Below are positions 8,398 through 16,122 of a stretch of DNA of 16,122 nt, one piece after another. The DNA is taken from NCBI GenBank assembly GCA_023438325.1, contig JAEXRB010000046.1, forward strand, positions 1-16,122, written 5' to 3'. Source of the stretch: Pseudomonadota bacterium (lineage in GTDB: Bacteria; Pseudomonadota; Gammaproteobacteria; Xanthomonadales; Xanthomonadaceae). The notes beneath the pieces are model-generated. The model made no database searches and was not told where the DNA came from. It was given only the letters and a program-made list of their open reading frames with translations. A program made the translations under genes and the position numbers. Numbering within the stretch: the stretch's first letter is position 1; the number at the start of each line of letters is the position of its first letter.

Positions 8398-8498
8398 GAT
8401 GAACCTCATGGACGCGGGGCCCGCAGGAACGCCAGCCGACACGACTGCGCACCGCCTGACCCGCCGCTGGAATGGCCCGCCGCATGGCGGAAAGGGAT

Positions 8499-8518
8499 GG
8501 CTTCGTTAAAACAAAGCC
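8499..8518 (-). promoter_or_regulatory. 5'-end hairpin of the rpsO transcript
   Basis: On the minus strand GGCTTTG (8518-8512) pairs with CGAAGCC (8505-8499), seven pairs including one G-T, with a 6-base loop. The predicted transcription start is near 8517, so this stem would cap the rpsO mRNA. A second stem, CCGCC/GGCGG (8477-8481 with 8486-8490), follows directly. Either could be part of an S15 operator or a stability element; they lack a terminator T-run. Confidence 0.4.
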
Positions 8519-8523
8519 TCGGA

Positions 8524-8552
8524 ATTATAGACGCGTAACCTGCGCTTCTCAA
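8524..8552 (-). promoter_or_regulatory. Near-consensus sigma-70 promoter for rpsO-pnp
   Basis: The minus strand reads TTGAGA (8552-8547), 17 bases, then TATAAT (8529-8524): a perfect -10, five or fewer mismatch-free positions apart from two in the -35, and ideal spacing. It overlaps the truB stop codon (8549-8551), so rpsO and pnp can be transcribed independently of the upstream operon, as known for E. coli rpsO. Confidence 0.88.
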
Positions 8553-9493
8553 GCCGCAGGCGTACCGTCGTGGCTTGGACGAAAAAGCCTGCGTGCCGCC
8601 AACGTGCCATCGCCAAGCACTTCGGCAAGCCCGATGGCCGTTCCGTCCTGCGCCATGGCCAGTACCGCACCGGCGGCTTCACCCACGCGCGGGCGCTGTC
8701 CATGACGCAGGATTTTTTCCTGCACCGCATCCAGCACTAGCCGGCGCCAGTGGGCAAGACCGGCCTGAACAGGCAGTAACAAGGCATCGAGTGCTCCTTC
8801 CCCGCGAGCAGAAATACCGTCCAGTGCATCCAGCGTATGCATCTGCGGCTGCCTGAATGGATCCACCCAAAGCCGCCGCAATGCCGCCACGTGCCCGCCA
8901 CAACCAAGCGCATCGCCAATATCGCGCGCCAGACTGCGGATATATGTGCCCGAACCACACTCGATATCCAACTCCAGCCAGTCAGGCCCAAAATCGAGCA
9001 GGTCGATGCGCATGACCTCGACTTCACGCGCCGGCACATCGAAAACCTCCCCGCGGCGGGCGCGCAGGTACAGCGGCTCGCCTTCCCGCTTGAGCGCACT
9101 GTAACGCGGCGGCACCTGCCGGATACGGCCGCAGAACTGCGGCAACACGGCTTCCACCACTTCTCGCGCCAGGGCTGGCACGGGGCGCTGGCGAACGATC
9201 TGGCCTTCCGCGTCGTCTGTTTCGGTATCGGCACCCAGTTGCACACGGGTGCGATAAGCCTTGGCCTCGCTCAACAACAGGCCGGCAATCTTGGTGGCAT
9301 CACCAAGACAAATGGGCAAGAGCCCGGTGGCGAGCGGATCCAGGGCGCCGGTATGGCCTGCCTTGGTGGCGTTGTATAGGTTGCGGACTTTCTGCAAGGC
9401 CTGGTTGGAGCTGAGGCCCAGTGGCTTGTCGAGCAGAAGAATGCCGTGAATATCGCGTGCGGGCGGGCGGCGGTACTGGATTTTTTTTGCCAT
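8549..9493 (-). CDS. truB: tRNA pseudouridine(55) synthase
   Basis: TruB converts uridine 55 in the T-loop of elongator and initiator tRNAs to pseudouridine and acts as a tRNA chaperone. The length, 314 residues, equals that of the E. coli enzyme. The N-terminal block HGILLLDKPLGLSSNQALQ is followed by the catalytic motif GHTGALDPLATGLLP with the nucleophile Asp52, then AKAYRTRVQLGADTETDDAEG and the TruB family segment VPPRYSALKREGEPLY. IDLLDFGPDWLELDIECGSGTYIRSLARDIG completes the catalytic domain, and a PUA-like C-terminal part (about 245-314) follows. The gene starts 17 bases after the rbfA stop with only a distant GAGG, so translational coupling is likely. Codons 2-5 contain a run of eight A. 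Its last codons contain the rpsO promoter. Confidence 0.97.
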   Translation of the reverse strand: MAKKIQYRRPPARDIHGILLLDKPLGLSSNQALQKVRNLYNATKAGHTGALDPLATGLLPICLGDATKIAGLLLSEAKAYRTRVQLGADTETDDAEGQIVRQRPVPALAREVVEAVLPQFCGRIRQVPPRYSALKREGEPLYLRARRGEVFDVPAREVEVMRIDLLDFGPDWLELDIECGSGTYIRSLARDIGDALGCGGHVAALRRLWVDPFRQPQMHTLDALDGISARGEGALDALLLPVQAGLAHWRRLVLDAVQEKILRHGQRPRVGEAAGAVLAMAQDGTAIGLAEVLGDGTLAARRLFRPSHDGTPAA

Positions 9494-9510
9494 GTGCGGC
9501 GGGCGATGCC

Positions 9511-9855
9511 TCAGTTCGTATCGCGCAGCAATTGCTCGATGCGCTCGCCGCGATCGACGGAATCGTCATAGTGGAAATGCAATTCCGGCACGCTGCGCAT
9601 GCGCACGCGCCGGCCCAACTCGAAGCGCAGTTCGCGCGCCAATTCCTTGAGTGCCGCCACGGCTTCGCCGGCACGCGCCGGATCGAGCGCGGTGACGAAC
9701 ACCTTGGCGTGTGCCAGATCGCGCGTGACTTCGACATCGGACACGCTCATCGAAGGCAAGCCGTGATCGCGCACGGCGGCGTGTACCAATTCGCCGAGAT
9801 CGCGACGAAGCTGGGCCGAAACGCGGTCGGTGCGCTGAAAAGACTTGGCTGGCAT
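9511..9855 (-). CDS. rbfA: 30S ribosome-binding factor A
   Basis: RbfA binds free 30S subunits near helix 1 of 16S rRNA and assists late maturation, notably in the cold. The 114-residue product is slightly shorter than the E. coli protein (133), which has a longer disordered C-terminus. The single KH-like fold is recognisable: FQRTDRVSAQLRRDLGELV at the N-terminus, MSVSDVEVTRDLAHAKVFVTAL in the middle, LARELRFELGRRVRMRSVPELHFHYDDSVDRGERIEQLL at the end. The start at 9855 has an excellent GGGAGGG (9862-9868) at 6 bases. It lies between infB and truB, its usual place in gammaproteobacteria, and is presumably co-transcribed with both. Confidence 0.96.
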   Translation of the reverse strand: MPAKSFQRTDRVSAQLRRDLGELVHAAVRDHGLPSMSVSDVEVTRDLAHAKVFVTALDPARAGEAVAALKELARELRFELGRRVRMRSVPELHFHYDDSVDRGERIEQLLRDTN

Positions 9856-9885
9856 GACGAACCCTCCCGGTTCGGATCAGAGCGA

Positions 9886-9914
9886 TCCGGGACGCGCGCG
9901 CAGCGCGCCCCGGA
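9886..9914 (-). other. GC-rich hairpin between infB and rbfA
   Basis: TCCGG (9886-9890) pairs with CCGGA (9910-9914), continued by G-C and GCGCGC-type pairs around a 3-base loop with a 2-base bulge at 9892-9893. The stem is very stable but has no T-run. It sits just past the infB stop and just before the rbfA Shine-Dalgarno site, so it could protect the infB 3' end or mark a processing site. Confidence 0.45.
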
Positions 9915-9920
9915 CAGGCG

Positions 9921-12650
<2,730 letters not shown>

Positions 12651-12709
12651 TGTTTTTATACCGCCGGAATTCTGTTTCAGGGTTTATGGTTGGTGTAATG
12701 CCGTGTGGA

Positions 12710-12737
12710 GAGGCCGGGAAATGCTATGTCCGGCCTC
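12710..12737 (-). other. Hairpin between nusA and infB
   Basis: GAGGCCGG (12710-12717) and CCGGCCTC (12730-12737) form a perfect 8-bp stem with a 12-base loop, 12 bases past the nusA stop and about 60 bases before the infB start. No T-run follows, so it is more likely an mRNA processing or stability element than a terminator. Confidence 0.45.
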
Positions 12738-12748
12738 ACGCTCCTGCC

Positions 12749-14236
12749 TTACTCGAACCAGTGCTTGCGCGCTTCCATGATGAGCGCGGCAGCGCGTTGC
12801 GCATCGAGTCCTTCGATGTCGCCGATTTCATCCACCGCCATGTCGGCCAAGTCATCACGGGTGAGGACACCGCGGCGCGCCAGCTCGAAAGCGAGCGCCT
12901 CATCCATGCCTTCCAGCGTGATCAGGTCTTCGGTCGGCTGCTTGCCGTCCAGTTCCTCCTCCACCGCCAGCGCCTCGTTGAGCAAGGCGTCGCGGGCACG
13001 AGCGCGCAACTCCTCGACGATGTCTTCGTCGAAACCTTCGACCGCGAGCAGCTCGCCCGTCGGTACATAGGCAATTTCTTCGATGGTGGAAAAACCTTCG
13101 GACACCAGGATGCCGGCGATTTCCTCATCCACTTCGAGTTTGTCGATGAACACCTGGCGTGCGGTGGCCTGCTCGGCTTCGCTCTTGGCAGCCACCTGGT
13201 CCTGTGTCATCACGTTGAGCTGCCAGCCGGTGAGCTTGCTCGCCAGTCGCACGTTCTGGCCGCCGCGACCAATGGCCTGAGCCAGCTTGTCTTCGGCCAC
13301 GGCAATGTCCATCGAGTGCTTTTCTTCATCCACGATGATGGATTGCACTTCGGCCGGCGCCATCGCATTGATGACGAACTGGGCCGGATTGTCGGACCAC
13401 AGCACGATGTCGATGCGTTCGCCATTCAACTCATTGCTTACCGCCTGCACGCGCGAACCGCGCATGCCGATGCAGGCGCCGATGGGATCGGTGCGGGTAT
13501 CGTGCGCCAGCACCGCGATCTTGGCACGATCGCCCGGATCACGCGCGGCAGCCTTGATCTCCACCAGGCCTTGCCCGACTTCCGGCACTTCGAGCTTGAA
13601 CAATTCGATCATGAACTCCGGCGCGGTGCGCGAAATGAACAACTGCGGGCCGCGCTGCTCCGAGCGCACCTCGGCCAGATAACCGCGCACACGGTCACCT
13701 GCGCGCATGGTGTCGCGCGGAATGGCCTTGTCGCGGGAAATGTAGGCCTCGGCATTGCCGCCCAGGTCGACATAGACACTGCCACGCTCCACCCGCTTGA
13801 CCACGCCGGTGAGCAGTTCGCCGATGCGGTCGGCATAGGCATCCACGACCTGCGCGCGCTCGGCCTCGCGCACGCGCTGCACGATCACCTGCTTGGCAGC
13901 CTGCGCGGCGATGCGGCCGAACTCGGCGTTCTCGACCTGTTCCTCGATGAATTCGCCGACCTGTGCATCGGCATTCACGTCGACCGCATCCATCAGGCGG
14001 ATCTGGCGCGAGGGCGATTCCATCACCACATCGTCAGCCACGACCTCCCAGCGACGGAAGGTTTCGTATTCGCCGCTGCGCGGGTCGATTTTCACGCGCA
14101 TCGAAACGTCTTCGTCCGGATAGCGCTTCTTGGCGGCAGACGCGAGCGCCGCCTCCATCGCCTCGACGATGACCTGTCGCGCCACGCCTTTCTCGTGCGC
14201 CACGGCCTCAACGACGTTCAACAATTCCTTGCTCAT
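12749..14236 (-). CDS. nusA: Transcription termination/antitermination protein NusA
   Basis: NusA binds RNA polymerase, increases pausing, stimulates intrinsic termination and takes part in rRNA antitermination. With the ATG at 14236 the product has 495 residues, exactly the E. coli length; the open frame runs 87 codons further upstream across the rimP intergenic space, but MSKELLNVVEAVAHEKGV is the family start and a GGAG lies about 10 bases before it. The N-terminal polymerase-binding domain (about 1-130) contains the RRWEVVADDVV segment. An S1 domain (about 135-200) is followed by two KH domains with GMRG (257-260) and GRGG (323-326). Two acidic repeats at the C-terminus (about 365-495) end in ALIMEARKHWFE. 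NusA is known to feed back on its own operon in E. coli; the terminators upstream of rimP offer a target. Confidence 0.97.
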   Translation of the reverse strand: MSKELLNVVEAVAHEKGVARQVIVEAMEAALASAAKKRYPDEDVSMRVKIDPRSGEYETFRRWEVVADDVVMESPSRQIRLMDAVDVNADAQVGEFIEEQVENAEFGRIAAQAAKQVIVQRVREAERAQVVDAYADRIGELLTGVVKRVERGSVYVDLGGNAEAYISRDKAIPRDTMRAGDRVRGYLAEVRSEQRGPQLFISRTAPEFMIELFKLEVPEVGQGLVEIKAAARDPGDRAKIAVLAHDTRTDPIGACIGMRGSRVQAVSNELNGERIDIVLWSDNPAQFVINAMAPAEVQSIIVDEEKHSMDIAVAEDKLAQAIGRGGQNVRLASKLTGWQLNVMTQDQVAAKSEAEQATARQVFIDKLEVDEEIAGILVSEGFSTIEEIAYVPTGELLAVEGFDEDIVEELRARARDALLNEALAVEEELDGKQPTEDLITLEGMDEALAFELARRGVLTRDDLADMAVDEIGDIEGLDAQRAAALIMEARKHWFE

Positions 14237-14300
14237 CTCTGCATCGCTCCGTCGGACCGGCTGCGGCCCTGTCGAGTTGACGAAATACCTGGACGGGCCA

Positions 14301-14828
14301 TCAGGCCCCGCGTTTTTTCCGTGGCGTGCCGCCACCGGCTGCACGCCCCGGCTTGGCTGGCGCCTCGTACACCGGCACCAGCTTGGCTTTCTGGATCGAC
14401 TGGCAAGACAGCGCCACGGGCTGCCCATCCTGTTCGACGGTGACGACATCGCCTTCCACAGACAGAATCCTGCCCTGGAAGCGCCGCCGCCCTTCATGCG
14501 GGAATTCCAGCGCGATTTTCACGCTCTCCCCGATGAAACGAGCGTAATGCTCCGGCTTGAACAGCGGCCGATCAATACCCGGCGAAGACACTTCGAGGGT
14601 GTAATGGCTGTCGATCGGATCGTGCACATCCATCAGCGCGCTGACCTCACGGCTGACGGCCTCGCAATCCTCCAGCGTCACGCCACCCTCGCGCTCGGGC
14701 GCATCGATATAAAGACGCAGCAGCGCATTGCCATTGCCTGGCCGGAACTCCAAACCCAGAAGCTCCAGCCCGAGCGATTGCACCGCCGGGGACAACAGGG
14801 CCTGGATGTCGTTTCCGATCTGGGTCAT
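14301..14828 (-). CDS. rimP: Ribosome maturation factor RimP
   Basis: RimP binds early 30S intermediates and assists assembly of the 30S head, in part through S19 and S12. The 175 residues exceed the E. coli protein (about 150) because of a basic C-terminal extension ending GGGTPRKKRGA. The N-terminal domain includes LGLELLGLEFRPGNGNALLRLYID, followed by the family signature DPIDSHYTLEVSSPGIDRPL and the FKPEHYARFIG segment. An SH3-like C-terminal domain includes GRILSVEGDVVTVEQDG and IQKAKLVP. The ATG at 14828 fits the family N-terminus, although no Shine-Dalgarno site is visible. It is the first protein gene after the initiator tRNA, and lies 39 bases beyond an intrinsic terminator, so expression requires read-through or a separate promoter, which I do not see. 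Confidence 0.95.
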   Translation of the reverse strand: MTQIGNDIQALLSPAVQSLGLELLGLEFRPGNGNALLRLYIDAPEREGGVTLEDCEAVSREVSALMDVHDPIDSHYTLEVSSPGIDRPLFKPEHYARFIGESVKIALEFPHEGRRRFQGRILSVEGDVVTVEQDGQPVALSCQSIQKAKLVPVYEAPAKPGRAAGGGTPRKKRGA

Positions 14829-14867
14829 GGGCTAAGGGCAGCAAATACCTGGTAGAAAGCAAAAGAA

Positions 14868-14886
14868 AAGGGGCGCAAGGCCCCTT
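14868..14886 (-). terminator. Intrinsic terminator upstream of rimP
   Basis: On the minus strand AAGGGGC (14886-14880) pairs with GCCCCTT (14874-14868) around a CTTGC loop, followed by TTCTTTTGCTTT. This is a classic Rho-independent terminator in the operon leader. Part of its loop and 3' arm repeats a segment of the upstream hairpin, so it could be disrupted by alternative pairing. Confidence 0.85.
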
Positions 14887-14903
14887 ATGATCCAGTTCGG
14901 TTT

Positions 14904-14931
14904 CGCGCAAGAGCCAAATGAACCTTGCGCG
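14904..14931 (-). promoter_or_regulatory. Leader hairpin able to compete with the rimP-proximal terminator
   Basis: Minus-strand CGCGCAAG (14931-14924) pairs perfectly with CTTGCGCG (14911-14904) across a 12-base loop. The first arm, read as GCGCAAGG (14930-14923), is also perfectly complementary over 8 bases to CCTTGCGC (14880-14873) inside the following terminator. The two pairings exclude each other, which is the layout of an attenuator. Confidence 0.6.
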
Positions 14932-14940
14932 GTCCGGTTA

Positions 14941-14972
14941 AACGAAAGAGCCTCCGCAGAGGCTCTTTCGTT
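14941..14972 (-). terminator. Long perfect hairpin after tRNA-fMet, intrinsic terminator
   Basis: AACGAAAGAGCCTC (14941-14954) and GAGGCTCTTTCGTT (14959-14972) are a perfect 14-bp inverted repeat with a 4-base loop, 7 bases after the encoded CCA end. The minus-strand 3' arm ends in CTCTTTCGTTTAA, a modest T-rich tract. It probably ends the tRNA transcript or provides its 3' processing signal. Confidence 0.8.
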
Positions 14973-14979
14973 ACCGAAC

Positions 14980-15056
<77 letters not shown>

Positions 15057-15070
15057 TCAGCGAGACGCGC

Positions 15071-15100
15071 ATTATAGGCACGCCCACCCCTGCTCTGCAA
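15071..15100 (-). promoter_or_regulatory. Promoter of the tRNA-fMet / rimP operon
   Basis: The minus strand reads TTGCAG (15100-15095), an 18-base spacer and a perfect TATAAT (15076-15071). The GC-rich discriminator GCGCGTC after the -10 is typical of stable-RNA promoters under growth-rate and stringent control. The predicted start near 15064 leaves only about 8 bases of 5' leader before the mature tRNA. Confidence 0.87.
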
Positions 15101-15126
15101 GCTCCGCGATGTCGAGCACTCGAACG

Positions 15127-15151
15127 CCTCGGTGATGCGATCATGCCGAGG
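15127..15151 (+). promoter_or_regulatory. Leader hairpin upstream of the peptidyl-prolyl isomerase gene
   Basis: CCTCGG (15127-15132) pairs with CCGAGG (15146-15151), and inside it TGAT (15133-15136) pairs with ATCA (15140-15143) around a GCG loop with a 2-base bulge. The hairpin ends 22 bases before the ATG at 15174. It has no T-run, so a role in mRNA stability or translation is more likely than termination. The promoter itself is not clear on the plus strand. Confidence 0.4.
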
Positions 15152-15173
15152 TTCAGCTCATCCGGACCCTGCC

Positions 15174-16097
15174 ATGCGCAATTTCGCCCCACTCGCCCTC
15201 ACGCTCGCCTTTGCAGCCATGGCGCACGCCACCAGCGAAGCACCACCCTCCGCACCGACCATGGCGCAGGTGTTGGCTGAATCCCGGCCTTCGGACTGGC
15301 GTCGCCCGGCTCCCGAGAACACGCTTTACATGGATATTCCGGGTGGGCGCGTGATCATCGAGTTAGCACCGCAGTTCGCGCCCGAACATGTCGCCAATAT
15401 CCGAACCTTGGCGCGACAGCATTACTGGGATGGGCTTGCGATCCTGCGAGTGCAGGACAACTACGTGGCGCAGTGGGGAGATCCGCATGCCGAAAACCTC
15501 GAACGCCGCAAATCGCTGGGCGAGGCCGAGCCCACGCTGCCGGCGGAGTTCGAGCGCGACAGCGACGGATTGGCCTTCCTGCCCATCGACAGCCGCGACG
15601 CCTACGCAGCACAGACGGGCTTCGTCGACGGGTTTGCCGCCGCGAGCGATCCAGCACGCGGCAAGACGTGGATGGCGCATTGCTACGGCCTCGTCGGTGC
15701 GGGCCGCGACAACGCTGCCGACAGCAGCACCGGCGCAGAGCTTTACGTCGTCATCGGCCATGCACCACGGCATCTGGACCGGAACATCACATCGGTCGGG
15801 CGCGTGCTCTCGGGCATCGAACTGCTTTCCGCCCTGCCGCGGGGCCCGGCACCGATGGGGTTTTTCGAAGACGCCGCGCAACACATCGCGATCCATGCAA
15901 TCCGGCTGGCGTCAGAACTCCCGGAAAGCGAACGCACGCCGATCGAGGTGTTCCGCACCGATACGCCGGCATTCAAGAACCTGGTGCAGGCGCGACGGGA
16001 GCGCCACGAAACGTGGTTCGTGAATCCGGTCGGCCATATCGAGCTATGCAACGTGCCGGTGCCGGTGCGGATGGCACCGGCAGGCGCATCAGGCTGA
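15174..16097 (+). CDS. Periplasmic cyclophilin-type peptidyl-prolyl cis-trans isomerase, divergent
   Basis: The product, 307 residues, is predicted to assist proline isomerisation during folding of exported proteins. A Sec signal peptide (MRNFAPLALTLAFAAMAHA, cleaved near residue 19) sends it to the periplasm. The cyclophilin fold begins with TLYMDIPGGRVIIELAPQFAPEHVANI (about 50-76), continues through YWDGLAILRVQDNYVAQWGDP (84-104) and ends with ELYVVIGHAPRHLDRNITSVGRVLSGIELL (189-218). Arg92 matches the catalytic Arg of cyclophilins and Gln100 a conserved substrate-binding Gln, but the usual FHRV..GF.IQGGD is replaced by a variant. An insertion of about 80 residues and a C-terminal extension (about 235-307) make it larger than a minimal cyclophilin of about 165. 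The ATG at 15174 is chosen for its signal peptide; the ribosome site is weak. It diverges from the tRNA-fMet gene. Confidence 0.88.
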   Translation: MRNFAPLALTLAFAAMAHATSEAPPSAPTMAQVLAESRPSDWRRPAPENTLYMDIPGGRVIIELAPQFAPEHVANIRTLARQHYWDGLAILRVQDNYVAQWGDPHAENLERRKSLGEAEPTLPAEFERDSDGLAFLPIDSRDAYAAQTGFVDGFAAASDPARGKTWMAHCYGLVGAGRDNAADSSTGAELYVVIGHAPRHLDRNITSVGRVLSGIELLSALPRGPAPMGFFEDAAQHIAIHAIRLASELPESERTPIEVFRTDTPAFKNLVQARRERHETWFVNPVGHIELCNVPVPVRMAPAGASG

Positions 16098-16122
16098 TGA
16101 GTCCTCAGAACGGCTTGGCCAG

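Noticed and set aside
8398..8442. 15-residue extension of S15
   Set aside because: S15 proteins start at MSIDTSKI-like sequence, which has a GAGG at the correct distance.
14295..14308. GGGCC-ATCA-GGCCC hairpin followed by six T on the plus strand at the rimP end
   Set aside because: The T-run belongs to lysine codons of rimP, no plus-strand gene ends there, and nusA follows on the minus strand without a T-run, so it is not a convincing terminator.
14237..14497. 87-codon N-terminal extension of NusA
   Set aside because: It is out-of-frame rimP sequence and the intergenic gap; NusA from 14236 has exactly the expected length.

Overview
The window is GC-rich, almost wholly coding chromosomal DNA from a gammaproteobacterium, most likely of the Xanthomonadales/Lysobacterales (Rhodanobacteraceae or Lysobacteraceae). 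Three things point there. The order tRNA-fMet, rimP, nusA, infB, rbfA, truB, rpsO, pnp is the gammaproteobacterial 'metY-rpsO' operon. pyrG and kdsA are directly joined, and a secreted protein ends in a ..FADGFESP tail of the kind I remember in many exported proteins of those families. The lineage is inferred from gene order and protein resemblance; no search was run.

Layout. Positions 1-1912 (+ strand) hold the 3' part of asnS followed by two small unnamed genes, a membrane protein and an acidic soluble protein. They converge on a minus-strand block: a secreted protein of unknown function (1939-3033), kdsA (3110-3940) and pyrG (3937-5586). kdsA and pyrG overlap by ATGA. A 323-bp stretch without a convincing gene (5587-5909) contains a possible pyrG -10 box and a strong intrinsic terminator that closes the next operon. 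From 15056 down to 5910, all on the minus strand, lies the translation/RNA-metabolism operon: initiator tRNA, rimP, nusA, infB, rbfA, truB, rpsO and pnp. A periplasmic cyclophilin-type peptidyl-prolyl isomerase (15174-16097, +) diverges from the tRNA promoter.

How the genes work together. The large operon joins initiation (initiator tRNA, IF-2), 30S maturation (RimP, RbfA, S15), tRNA modification (TruB), transcription elongation/antitermination (NusA) and RNA decay (PNPase). RNA-level control is visible in several places. Two intrinsic terminators and a competing hairpin lie between the tRNA and rimP. A near-consensus promoter for rpsO overlaps the truB stop codon. Two hairpins lie in the leader of pnp. 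KdsA makes Kdo-8-phosphate for lipopolysaccharide, and PyrG supplies CTP, which is also used to activate Kdo, so the pyrG-kdsA pairing makes metabolic sense.

I found no mobile element, CRISPR array, phage gene or obvious new multi-gene system. The most interesting items are the attenuator-like RNA between the initiator tRNA and rimP, the DGFE-tailed secreted protein, the metal-dependent class of KdsA, a T1-T72 initiator tRNA end, and the divergent cyclophilin.
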